From the NCBI GenBank assembly GCA_015680685.1, contig MNCI01010443.1, positions 1,832,235-1,896,234 of the forward strand: a stretch of DNA of 64,000 bases, given 5' to 3'. Positions 45,384 through 56,507 of this stretch are shown here, one piece after another; position 1 is the stretch's first letter; each line of letters begins with the position of its first letter. The notes under the pieces are model-generated. The model was not told the DNA's origin. It made no database searches and was given only the letters and a program-made list of their open reading frames with translations. Origin of the DNA: Gnetum montanum (lineage: Eukaryota; Streptophyta; Gnetopsida; Gnetales; Gnetaceae). The position numbers and the translations under genes are program-made.

Positions 45384-48116
45384 CTAAACATCTGGGACAT
45401 GACTATCGTCCCCCTTGGACCCGCCAGCATCAGAGGTCCCTGCTCCACTGGGGCCAGCTTCTCCAGTCTCATCCCCACCTTCATCCTGAAAAGACCAAAA
45501 AAGAAATAACCAACACAAGAATAAGCGAATGTTAAAATTTCAAACATTATTCAATCAACTAACTTCATAAAGATGAAATGCTTACCATAGGAGATCCCCC
45601 CAAGCTGAATTCCAGTCGCCGCAGGATTTCCTCTTCGAAAACACTTGCCCAATCTGTCCCATCGAGACCCAAGTCAACCTCTACCAGAACCTTTCCCTTG
45701 TCAACATCCGACCAGGTGGGACGTTTCAAAGGGAACTCCCCCACTGACACCTCCCCGGAAGCGGTTGTTATCTTCCGTTTAGGGGATTCCATCTCTACAA
45801 TTGTGTTTTGGGCGAATGTGTCAAAGGCAGAGCGCAAACCAAGGCCTTCCAAAAACATTTCCAACTGTCGCTTCTCAATAGACACTTCTTTTAGCGACTT
45901 CTTATACTGGTGCTTGTGGTTCTTCTCATCTTGCCCCCATTTGTGTACTTTGGAGGNTATCAATCCTGCGTGACGATTGAGTAGGTTCCAATACCTCGTA
46001 TACGTGACCTTGGAGGTCCGCCAAGAGCGATCATTGTCTAATCTGGCTGCGGAGAATTCGTACCGGGCCTTCAGATCGTCACGTTCCACCGTCAGTTCAG
46101 AAACCTCTTTCTCTTTCGCCTGAATCTGGAGCCACAATTGCTCAATGGATCGCCTACACGTCCATACTGCTTTAGCATTGTGAATGAAGCCCTCTACTAC
46201 CTCTTCATAAACGGGTCTGGGCACTTGTTCAACTTCTGGCGAAAGTGTGGGCAAGCTCTCTATGGTGACAGTCTCAGACGGATCCCACCTCAGTTGGGCA
46301 CCTATCCATAGGGAAAAGACAAACAGTAGAACAGACAAAATTGAGCATCAAACTCTAACATAGTAAAGACCTTTGGAAGTTCCCACACCTATTTTAGGAT
46401 GGATCCTTACGATCCGCTCAATGACCTCTTCAGCCACACTAGCTACGAAATCCCTTTTACTTGGCATTTCCATCCAAGTAAAAGGTCCATCAGGGCACGA
46501 CGTGCTGACCTTTGGCGGCACTTCAGGGGGAATCTCTGGCTCCTTCTCAAGGATGTTCTCACTCCCCTCTGAGTCAAATGAAAAATTCACAATGAGATAA
46601 TCCTAGAATATATCAGGCTGCACAACTAAGTAAAGAGACATACCATTTCCTCCAGTCTCCTCCGGTGTGGGAGGGTCTCCAAGGTCCAAGTTGCCTTTGA
46701 GAAAATCACTAAACATCTCTTCAATCTCCGCCTGATCATCTAGTGGTTCAGTGTCTCCAGTTCCTTCCCCCAGCACTTCAGTCCCTCCCACCGGGTCAGT
46801 TAACTCTTCCTCCTCAGGTATAGTCTGCAAATCATGTCTCTTGACTTCTCAACACAAAACAGATGAAGTTAGTTGCATACAACCAGTAACCGTTAAAACT
46901 ATCTGCAAGATAAGTGAAGTAAAGAAAACAACAGGTTTACTAGGTATTTTAAAACGAATCCGCTTTACTTTGGGCTATTCAATCTCACTGGTCTCCTCAG
47001 CTGTGCGGTCACGCTTCACCAACTTTGATTTGGCTTTGCCTATTGTGTCCTTAACCACCCGCTCCGCCTTCTTGGCAGTGTAGGGTATTTCATTCGGTTC
47101 CAACCCTACACTGTCGCGCGTATGGAGGGAGGCGCCAGACGATCCACCCATAGTGATCGTAAGGGATTCATCAATCCCCTCGGGGGTGTCTTGGGACTTA
47201 GCTGTGTCGAATAAGTGGTTTACCCAGGGGCGAGATAACTGATTCCTATCACGCAAAACAAATTTGTTCTCGCCACGAACCACTAAAAATTCGGCCAAAC
47301 GACGAACATAACAGGCAAAAAAGGCAAAGGTGAAATGGGACTGAGCTTCTATGTTCGAACGCAGCCGCATTATCTCTTTAGTCATGCCCGATAATAAAAA
47401 TTCAGCCCAGTTGTAGCACACACCAGCCTCTAGAACAGTGCGCATGACTTGCACTGCTTCAACCCTGAGGCTCTTGACTTGCAATAGAGTCTTCAGAAAC
47501 AGACGTGCTCGAAATAAAGGGTAAAGCTCGTTGACTTCTTCAACTTTCGTTGTCCCCTGCATTGGAAATCCTTTGGTGCCCTTTGTCACCCCTTACCAAT
47601 CCTCTAAATCGTGGATCGTGTGAATTTCTTTGTGCGTCCTATCTAAGACAATCTTTATACCACCTGTAGGCACGCCAAACCAATCCACAAAAAATTGGGG
47701 CGATAATTCAAAAATTATTTTAACGCCCTTAATACGAGCGCTATAGCGAGAAATAGATTTGTCAAATGAATCCACGATCCCGATCATCTCCGCTATGGAC
47801 ACGTTCGGGCTAGGGGCCGCGAAGAGCGCCATGAGGCCGGCATGTTCTAAACAGGAAATAATGGATGGCGGGGCTTTTACCCGTAACCACTTCTGGGCGA
47901 CACCGGTTTCACCGAATTTTATAGAGAGAGTCGTTTCAGTCCGCCCGGTCACAACAGAACCCCCACCAGAGATAGTGCCACCTATAGAAACAAATCCAAA
48001 ACCCTCATATTAGTTTAACACTTGGCGATTGAACAAACACATCACGACATCTAGAAAACATTGCTACTTACTCTCAGTGTTAGATTTTGAGGTTTCGCCT
48101 AGATCAGAAGCAGACT

Positions 48117-48211
48117 GAAAAATTGGTCCATTAGGGGACCAGTCAGCGTGCAACCATCCACGCNAAAAAATTGGTCCATTAGGGGACCAGTCAGCGTGCA
48201 ACCATCCACGC
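48117..48211. repeat. 48-bp direct duplication around a single N
   Basis: The segment around TTGGTCCATTAGGGGACCAG occurs twice, 48 bp apart, with one N (48164) between the copies, inside exon 3 of the antisense gene. The reading frame is kept. It looks like two contig ends that overlap but were joined with an N. A second isolated N is at 45957. Confidence 0.75.
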
Positions 48212-49014
48212 GCAGTGCATTGTGCAAACGCCTTAGAAAATCTCTTGTGGAAGTTCTTCATGGTGTCCCTAGTGTGGGCCAAAACGGTCCCGCGAAGGGT
48301 GGGACCCACCATGAACACCTCCAAAGCCGTACGCGCCAATGCAAGCCCATCATCGCCTGCGTAGGCCCCTTCTCGCGTAACTTTCAGCCTACGTGAAGGC
48401 GAAAACATGTGTTAAAACAAGAGCAAATATTTGAATGTAAAAAAGAGAGGAACAACCAGAGCTAAAACGAAATTACCTTTCCACCCGGTATACTGTGCAG
48501 GGAGGATTCTGGAACAAGGTGTGTGCGCGGCCAGCTAGGAATAACGTGTCATTGATATAGTTACGTCCCCACAGCAGCCAGTCCCACACACGTGTCAATG
48601 GACAGGCAGATCTTGGACCACCGGGGGGAACACCCTCGGCAACAAGTGGCCCTTCATCAATATCATCCATAAATATTCTAATACCTTCCGCTACACCCAG
48701 TAACATGGCCTCGATGATGCTCCGCGCCACATCCTCACTCAGGTGGGACCAAATCACAACCCTGAAATGGTCTAGCATGAAAGCCAAAAATCCGCGGGCC
48801 CCGTCCCGAAACCAGACCCCATTGTTCTCAATGGTTAAATCTGGGGTCGGTTCACCACCCTCAATGGTGCCAAACCATGTCAACACCCCAACTAGCTCAG
48901 TCACTAGAAGGGAAGGCTCAACGTCCCTGCAAGCCATTAAAACAACCCCAAAGATTAATCATACCGAAAACTTCATTTTGAAAAACAGACATTCACGGAA
49001 AAATGTTTCTAACT

Positions 49015-49500
49015 GTTTACGCTCGGCGTAGAGACAAACTGTTTACGCTCGGCGTATACGCTGGGCGTAGAGACAAACTATTACGCTCAGCGTATACGCT
49101 GGGCGTAGAGACAAACTGTTACACTCGGCATATACGTTGGGCGTACACGCTAAAAACTGTCTACGCCGTACATAATACAAGACTTTACGCCGAACAGGTT
49201 TACGCTCCGAAATATCCAACTTACGCTCAGCATATACGCTGTGAAAACCCTCGGCGTATACGCCGAGCGTAGACCATCTACGCCAGAAGCTAGTACAAGT
49301 GTCTACGCTCGACGTATATGCTGAGCGTATACGCCGACAATCATCTACGCTGAACACTGAAAAACTAAGCCGTGACAGTCTACGCTGAAAACAACACACG
49401 CGGCGTCTACGCCAGTACACTTCCCTGAACCCTTTACGCTCGGCGTATACACCGAAATCCTATATGCTAACTGTCTACGCTACAAAAACAGACGCAGAAA
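49015..49500 (-). repeat. TACGC-type array in intron 1 of the antisense gene
   Basis: Irregular units such as TTTACGCTCGGCGTATACGCTGGGCGTAGAGACAAACT fill most of intron 1. They share the GCGTATACGC palindrome with the LTR array. The frames open here are by-products. Confidence 0.75.
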
Positions 49501-49664
49501 AATAAACAAAAAACAGGGTCAAGAGCCTACTTGCTGGAAGATCCAGGCCATGCGGGAAGGCTCGGGCGGGGTAGGCACTGTAGCATCGCCTCGCTCTCCT
49601 CCGCGAACGTCAGCTCTGGTCCCTTCTTTCTTCGGCCTTCGATTTCCTTGCCTCTGCCCATCTC

Positions 49665-49835
49665 GGCGTATACGCTGTGGTTCCTTTGGTCGGCGTCCAC
49701 GCAGGGGTTTCGCTCGGCGTTTACGCTATGTTCTCTCTCGGCATCTACGCTGGGGTTTCACTCGGCGTCTACGTTGGGGTTTCGTTCGGCGTCTACGCTG
49801 GGGTTTCGCTCGGCTTCTACACTGGGGTTTCACTC
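49665..49835 (-). repeat. Array in the 5' UTR of the antisense gene
   Basis: Plus-strand units read CTCGGCGTCTACGCTGGGGTTTCG, about seven times with variation. They lie between the antisense TATA box and the start codon. Confidence 0.75.
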
Positions 49836-49889
49836 GTAGTTCACTCTCACGCTCGGAAAGTCAAATGACAAATGAAGCCACTTTTCCCC

Positions 49890-49897
49890 TTTTTATA
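49890..49897 (-). promoter_or_regulatory. Candidate TATA box of the antisense gene
   Basis: The minus strand reads GCTATAAAAAGGGG, 229 bp before the start codon at 49661. GACGCC-type and CCGCCGCCG repeats (49901-49950) lie just upstream of it. The context is like that of the LTR TATA boxes. Confidence 0.6.
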
Positions 49898-50063
49898 GCA
49901 CGTCGACGCCGACGCCGACACTGACGTTGACGCTGACACCGCCGCCGCCCTTCGTTTTCCTTGCTTTTTTCATCATTTTCCGTGCTTTTTCAGATTTTCT
50001 TTAAATTTTCAAAAAAAATATATAAAAATTATATACATAAACTATATAAAACACAAAAATTTT

Positions 50064-50290
50064 GGCATTAAATTGCAGTTCATTGCCCGGTAAGGCATTA
50101 AACTGCCGTTCGTTGCCCGGTAAGGCATTAAACTGCCGTTCGGTGCCCGGTAAGGCATTAAACTGTCGTTCGTTGCCCGGTAAGGCATTAAACTACCGTT
50201 CGGTGCCCGGTAAGGCATTAAACTACCGTTCGTTGCCCGGTAAGGCATTAAACTGCCGTTCGTTGCCCGGTAAGGCATTAAACTGCCGTT
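50064..50290 (+). repeat. 30-bp minisatellite before pol
   Basis: Seven full units and a 17-bp partial unit of GGCATTAAACTGCCGTTCGT-TGCCCGGTAA, with period exactly 30. It ends 43 bp before the pol frame. The period is a multiple of three, so frames stay open on both strands through it, which explains the repetitive peptides. Confidence 0.92.
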
Positions 50291-50332
50291 TTACTGTCAC
50301 ATTAATCCACTATCATACATACACACTAAAGA

Positions 50333-53300
50333 TTGCCAAAAGACGTGAAACGACCTCCGTTATCTTACCAGGCTCTCCATTTATTGACAGGAACTAGCCT
50401 AATGGATTACAAGCGCTTAACTAAGCTGTTAGTTATTGATGGACCATACGGCGCAGTTGAAAGGAATATCGACATGAATCTCGTCCATACGAGCTCATCA
50501 AAAAACGACGCAATAATAGCTTCAACACGACAAACGGTTGACAACTATGAGGGTATGACAAAATCCCTCGACATAGAAGCCGAAAACATTACTGAAGATC
50601 CTCTAACCGAAACTCCCATCACCATGCCTGATGGGGAAGTTAAAATTCTAAAATTAAGCGCATTACTAGAGCCACATCTAGCAAGAGACATCGAAAACAT
50701 GCTTAGGAACAATATGAAAGTGTTTGCTTGGTCCTATACAGACATGCCTGGACTAGACCCTCGTATCATCCAGCACAACATTATCCTTGATCCAAGACTA
50801 AGGCCAGTGAAACAGAAAGCACGAAAGGTCAAGCCCGAGGTAGCATTAGCAGTTCGTAGTGAGATTACCAAGCTCTACCAAGCTGGTTTCATTAGGGTTG
50901 TTGATTACGCCGAGTGGGTGTCAAACATGGTTATAGTCCCAAAGAAGAACGAAAGTATCTGCCTATGCATTGACTTCCGAGACCTCAACGTAGCAACCAT
51001 AAAAGATGACTTCCCCTTACCTAGCATTGATCAATTAGTTGACTCAACTGCTGGGCATGCCCTGTTATCTTTTATGGATGGGTTCTCAAGATATAACCAG
51101 ATATGTATTAATCCAGAACACCAGCTCCGAACCACTTTTATGACACCTTGGGGAACCTTTTGTTACACGATGATGCCTTTCGGTCTCAAGAACGTTGGGG
51201 CCACATATCAAAGGGTGATGACATACATCTTCAGCGATTACATCTTACATTCGCTCAATGATTACGTGGATGACATACTGGTTAAATCAAAAACGTTAGA
51301 ACAACATGTACAGGATCTTGACTTAGTGTTAAAACGTTGTCTAAAATACGAACTAAGGCTTAACCCAAAGAAATGTGTCTTCAACGTCAAGACAGGTAAA
51401 CTGCTTGGATTCGTAACCTCAGAAGCAGGGATACGGGTAGACCTCGATAAGGTTAAGGCCATTACAAACCTGAAATCACCTAGAAACCTAATTGAACTTC
51501 GAGGACTACAAGGTTGATTACAGTTCATCAGGAGGTTCATAGAAAAATTGACAGAAAAACTAACACCTATGAACCACCTACTACACAAAAATGTCCATTT
51601 TGAATGGACCCCGCAGTGCCAAGAAGCATTTGACAACATTAAAACAGAACTTGCTCGACTACCCACGGTGTACCCACCCAAAAATGACAAGCCGTTTTAC
51701 ATCTACCTGGCCACATCAGAATCATCAATCGCGTCTATGCTTTGCCAGAAACAAGATGATGGAACTGAAGTCCCTGTATACTACCTGAGCCACGCATTAG
51801 TTGCCCACGAAAAAAGATACAACGACGTAGAGAAGTCATGTTTAGCTTTAGTTTTCTCTTTAAAGAAATGATGGCATTATCTTTTCCAAAATCAAGCTAA
51901 CATAATTTGCAAAGATAATGTACTCAGAGCTATAACTAGAAATATCTATGAATCAAGAAGGATAGTCCGTTGGAAGGTCATCATAGCTGAGTTTGACTTG
52001 CGCTACGTGGCACAATCGTCAGTCAAAGGCCAAGCCATAGCAAATCAAATGACTACGTCGCCAACACAAGATCTAGGTACAATAGAACCCGAATTCCCAG
52101 ACGAAAATGTAAATGCAATAGATACGGTGCCAGATAACTACGATGCCATTCTAAACTTCGATGGAGCATCCACCTCTCGAGGAGGAAGTGCTGCCGCTAT
52201 AATCACATACCCCTCTGGGGAAATTAAACCTTTTGCTTATCGCTTCAACTTTCATTGTACTAATAACATAGCAGAGTATGAAGGCCTCCTTAGAGGTCTC
52301 GTGGCCGCACTAGCTTCAAACATTACACAGCTTGTAGTCAGAGGGGACTCACAACTGGTCGTAAACCAAGTCACAGACGTCTATACATGTAAAGCGCAAC
52401 ACTTACAACCATACTGTGATTTGGCTAAACACCTACTTAAACGATTCGAAAGCGTCGATGTCCAGCACGTCTCCAGGAATGACAATACCATTGCAGACGC
52501 ATTAGCAACCTTGGCCTTAAACATATCCCCTGACATGTTTCACGCATTACCAAGCTCCGTAACCAGTTGTGCCGAGCCCATAACCAATACTCTCGACATG
52601 CTGCCAATCGCATCTGTCAGTACAACACACGCTAATGAATGGTACGATGACGTAAAGGAATACCTTCTGCGCGGTGAAACGCCACAACATTTAACAAACG
52701 CACAAAAGGACGCAGTACGCAAACGTTCTAGACAATACACACTAATAGGAGACACATTGTGTCGCCGATCCTACGAAGGCATACTGCTGACATGCGTCAA
52801 TAGTACCGAAGCCCAAACAATTGTTGAACAAGTACACGACGGAATATGCGGGGGACACATTGCACCGAAGGCAATGGCAACCAAAATAAGACGCTTAGGC
52901 TACTATTGGCCACACATGGAGTACGACTGTCTGTCCAAGGTCAAAACATGTAGTACTTGTCAAAAACACAGTAATCTAATCCATGTCCCACCAAATGAGT
53001 TGCATACAACACAAATCACATGGCCCTTCCAAAAGTGGGGCTTAGACCTTATAGGCCCGATAACGCCCACATCTTCTGCCGGGCATGGTTTTATCATAAC
53101 AGCAACCGAATATTTCACGAAATGGGTGGAAGCTGTCCCCCTTCGAAAAACTACTTCTAAACATGTGTGCCACTTCATCCTCGAAAACATTGTAACCCGT
53201 TTTGGCATTCCCATGACAATCATCATTGACAACGAGCCAGAATTTAGCAGTGCCGAGACCAAAACGTTTTGTGATAGTCTAGGGATCAAACATTCGTTTT

Positions 53301-53878
53301 CATCCCCTTACTATCCTCATAGCAATGGGTAGGCAAAAGCAACAAATAAGACAATCATCACAATACTCAAAAAGATGCTTGCCCAAAGTAAACGAAGATG
53401 GCACGAACAACTGGTGTATGCATTGTGGGCATACTGTACTACACACTGGACCTCGACAGGTAAAACTTCGTACAGTCTTGTTTACGGTTCAGAAGCTGTT
53501 TTACCTTTGGAATTACAGGTACCATCTCTAAGGATCACGCTTTCCGGACTTCTCGACGATAAGCAAAACAATAATCTACGCATCATTGACCTAGACTCGG
53601 TGGAGGAGGAGCACGTACGCGCACTTGATCAGATCAAATGATACCAAAAACAACAGCGGTAACGACATCGGCATGATGTTCATAAACTCCCCATCAAAGA
53701 AGGAGACCTCGTGCTTAAGGCTATTCAAGAACACCCAGATAAATTCTCAGTGAACTGGGAAGGGCCTTACCTGGTCATCAAAGCATTCGACAACGGAGCT
53801 TTCAAGCTAGCTGACATGGATGGAAAAGAATTTGCAAATCCAACCAATCACTTGTTCCTGAAACCATTTTATACATAA
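50333..53878 (+). pseudogene. pol: pol of element E: RT, RNase H, second RNase H, integrase
   Basis: One frame of about 1180 codons, opening after a stop at 50303; the first ATG is at 50402. Stops: TGA 51515, TGA 51869, TAG 53330, TGA 53639 and TAA 53660; no frameshift. RT: FAWSYTDMPG, LCIDFRDLNVATIKDDFPLP, FMDGFSRYNQI, MMPFGLKNVGATYQ and catalytic YVDD (51263-51274). First RNase H: 51548-51990. Second RNase H: NFDGAS (52160), CTNNIAEYEGLL, VRGDSQLVVNQV and TIADALATLAL, with its D, E, D and D in place. Integrase: HDGICGGHIAPKAMATKIRR, CSTCQ, LDLIGP (D at 53045) and IDNEPEF (D at 53228), but the catalytic Glu is Lys (53336-53338) and DNGP has become DNEP. The C-terminal part has EGDLVLKAI and WEGPYLVIKAF. 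The order RT, RNase H, second RNase H, integrase identifies the Tat lineage. Confidence 0.92.
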
Positions 53879-55255
53879 ATTTGAGCTCAGGTACATACTA
53901 GTCTTGGAATCACAACTATAAACTGATACCACAGCTAGTCCTGGAATCACGACTATAAACTGATACCACAGCTCGTCCTGGAATCATGACGATAAACTGA
54001 TACCACAGAACAATCCTGGGTTATGACTTAAAACCAATCCCACAGTGTCTGCAACGACGATAAACTAGCATCTGTCCGGCACGACAGTAAACTGCCACCG
54101 TCTCAACCATCAGAGTCCGCTAAGACTATGACACAAAACTAACCCTTGATAGTCCGTTAAGATCGAAACTGGCAGTGTACCGTCCACCACGACGCTAAAC
54201 GGGCAATGTCCAACGGGTTACGACACAAAACTAACCCTTGATAGTCCGTTAAGACTGTAAACTAGCACGTTCATCTCCGACTCTTCACTCCGCAGCCGTA
54301 TTCATTCATCAGAATCATTGCATCCCTCATCGGCACACAATCTCATCAACATCGTCGACATTCGCACTAAGTGCTCTGAATCGCCCCCAATATTTTTGTT
54401 CACCTCCAGCTGTTTAGATCTAAGCTCTTTTATTCACTCATGATTTTCTTGTCTCCTTGGAGTTATGTTTGTAGGATGACACTCAGAAGTTCTCGTACGA
54501 GAGTGCATTTCATCACAGGCAACAAGATGAGGCAATGTCCATTGATCCACCTTGCAAGACTAAATCAAACCCTTAACCCGTACATTCCCATTCCCCAAAA
54601 ATTCACTATATGTTTACCAAACTATTTCACACTGCAAAACATTACAGCAGTCGCAACACACAAAACACAATATTCGCACATGAGTACAAGAACAATTTTC
54701 CACAAAAAAAAAAAAAAAAAAACGGGACCCTTGGCACTTCCCATACAAGTCCCAGGCAGGAAGGTATCGGTCTTGAAAATAGGTACTCATGTCAAAAGCA
54801 ATCAAGAAATATCCTGTTGCATGGCTTTGGCTCTTCGCTTACAGTTTCCCCAAAGAAGGGTGTTGTTCCTCCAAAGAATGCAAAACATCACCCCGTGGCT
54901 TTGGCATTGACAACAAGCTCTCTTGAACACTAACCAAGAGCACTGTTCCGCCAAAGGACGCGCATCGCATGCCTGAATTCTGAGTCTACCAAAAAAAATG
55001 GCTATCGATGAGGACCGGCATGCTGCACACCTGAGCATCCCATTTCCCCAGCATGATCCCTTGGGCAGTCACCAATCCCCACAATCCCTTCTTTCCTACC
55101 AACTACCAATCTCACCTTTTTCAATCCCATACACCACTAAACACGGTACGATGACGTCTAGTCAAGTGGCAAGGGACAAAGCTTTTATCAAGTTGCTTAT
55201 GGTGTTTTGCGCTTCTTTGTCGACGCTTCTTGGGCCGATTCCTCCAAGAGTCAAC
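53879..55255 (+). other. 3' non-coding tail of element E
   Basis: No gene. 53895-54260 has TAAACT-type repeats. An A-run lies at about 54703-54722. A pyrimidine-rich stretch near 54440-54475 matches the putative 3' splice site of TE-1. The two GCC-AAAGGA/GAATG segments near 54870-54955 match TE-1 4830-4920. Confidence 0.7.
53895..54260 (+). repeat. TAAACT-type repeats in the tail of E
   Basis: Units such as CCTGGAATCACGACTATAAACTGATACCACAG repeat three to four times, then change to GTCCGTTAAGACTGTAAACTAGCA forms. The same family as 3960-4180 in TE-1. Confidence 0.7.
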
Positions 55256-55268
55256 AAAGAGGGGCCAA
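55256..55268 (+). other. Polypurine tract of element E
   Basis: AAAGAGGGGCCAA directly before the 3' LTR; identical in TE-1. Confidence 0.8.
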
Positions 55269-56502
55269 TGAAACACCACAAAAATTTTGAGTTTGGCACT
55301 TGTCCAGCAAGAAGCAGGTCCCCATGACCCTCAGACGACTTTGGCTACATTTGAAGTCACACATGGCAATGTTGAAGATCGAAACACTTGGTTTTTACCA
55401 AGTGTTGTGCCAGCGTCTACGCCCAGCGTATACGCCCGACGCCCAGCATACACCTCATGTACGCTCAGTAGGTGCAACAGGAGCAAGAAGAAGCACGTCG
55501 ACATCCATCAGCGTATACGCCCAGTGTATACGCCAACATCCATCAGCGTATACGCCAGCGTCCATCAGCGTATACGCCCCAGCATATACGCCCAGCGTCC
55601 ACCAAAGTTCACACGCCCAGCAAGTCCAGCGTATACGCTGGCCTGATGTAGCGTATACGCCCAGCGTATACCATATTTCTAAATTGTACGCACCCGGTCG
55701 ACACGCCACGTGTCTCCCAACCTAATTTTCCCGATAAAACCCCACCTATAAAAAGCCCAGTTTTCCGCGTATTCGGGGCCAGCAAAAATTTACGAGAGCA
55801 GACCCTAGAGCAATTACGCTGCAAACCAAAACCTCTTACGCTTACGCTGGAAGTTCTGTACGCCGAGCATAGTCTCTACGCTCCACCTACCGTGCGAACC
55901 AGCCGCATCCCTACACCCACCGGGGCTTTACGTCCGCCTTGTGTTCAGCCACAACTGCGTTAGACCGGTGCACTACATTTCCACTTCATAATACAGTTTA
56001 CAGTTTCCAACTTACAGTTTACGCTAACTTCTTGCATGTGTTTCTGCTTGCGTTCGTTTACATTTACGCTCTGTTTACGCCCTGTTTACGCCTGTTTACG
56101 CTTTACGCCCTATTTACGTCTGTTTACGCTTTACGCCCTATTTACGCTTTACGCCCAGTTTACGCCCTGTTTACGCTGCGTTCAGGTTTATGCTTAGTTT
56201 ACGCTGCGTATATCAATTTACGCTGTTTACGCTGTTATGCCATCTACATTTTGTTTACGCCCTGTTTTCACTGTTTGCTCCGTTTTACGCCCGCTACACT
56301 GTTTACGCATAACCCAGCGTATAACACTTCAGTGACGCTCAGGGAAATCCTTATCTGATCCACGTGCGGACCACCCAAGGTACTCTACCTTCGTGCATTC
56401 CAGCTCGCCCTCAGGCGAAGGTAGGATCATCTGTGCTCGTCCTGCGATCCCACGGTCTTCGTTTCTCCTTCCAGCCGGGGATCGATGATTTCAGGCGGTA
56501 CA
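55269..56502 (+). repeat. 3' LTR of element E
   Basis: 1234 bp, starting TGAAACACC and ending GGCGGTACA. It differs from the 5' LTR by substitutions and by gain or loss of array units. TATA at 55747-55754, CACGTGTC near 55707. Confidence 0.93.
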
Positions 56503-56507
56503 ATGGG
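56503..56507. repeat. Target site duplication of element E, right copy
   Basis: ATGGG, identical to 39259-39263. Confidence 0.93.

Larger units (their letters stand above)
45384..49661 (-). pseudogene. Antisense eight-exon gene inside element E
   Basis: Exons on minus: 49661-49531, 48926-48477, 48388-48072, 47981-46969, 46824-46644, 46568-46371, 46301-45586 and 45485-45384. All seven introns start GT and end AG, with good donors (GTAAGT at 48071, GTAAGC at 45585) and acceptors (CTTGCAG, CTATAG, TTTTCAG). The phases match at every joint and the sum is 3108 nt (1036 codons with the stop). Two in-frame stops lie in exon 4 (TAA 47595-47593, TAG 46977-46975); both fit C-to-T. The protein starts MGRGKEIEGRRKKGPELTF. 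Exon 4 has FELSPQFFVDWFGVPTGG and a helix-rich part like the poorly known plant transposon proteins. Exons 5-6 are acidic and Pro-rich. Exon 7 has a coiled coil (IQAKEKEVSELTVERDDLKA). Exon 8 is Gly/Asp/Ser-rich. The function is unknown. Confidence 0.8.
39264..56502 (+). mobile_element. Element E: 17.2 kb Tat-like element with an antisense gene
   Basis: A structurally complete LTR retrotransposon of 17239 bp with a perfect ATGGG duplication. Order: 5' LTR, primer site, repeat-rich leader, gag-protease (plus), convergent eight-exon gene (minus), 30-bp minisatellite, pol (plus), repeat-rich tail, polypurine tract and 3' LTR. Pol has RT, RNase H, a second RNase H and integrase in that order, the mark of the Tat lineage, which includes the very large Ogre-type elements. 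Coding regions have stops but no frameshift. It sits in D and is younger than D. Confidence 0.93.

Noticed and set aside
45578-45973. Plus-strand frames across the antisense exons (also 46751-47083 and 48705-49031)
   Set aside because: Shadows of the minus-strand exons, which have consistent phase and splice sites.
50042-50278. Minus-strand frame with repeated MPYRATNGSL peptide, and its plus-strand mirror
   Set aside because: A 30-bp tandem repeat keeps frames open on both strands; there is no other evidence of a gene.
50064-50290. CRISPR array
   Set aside because: The repeats are contiguous with no spacers and lie in a plant retrotransposon.
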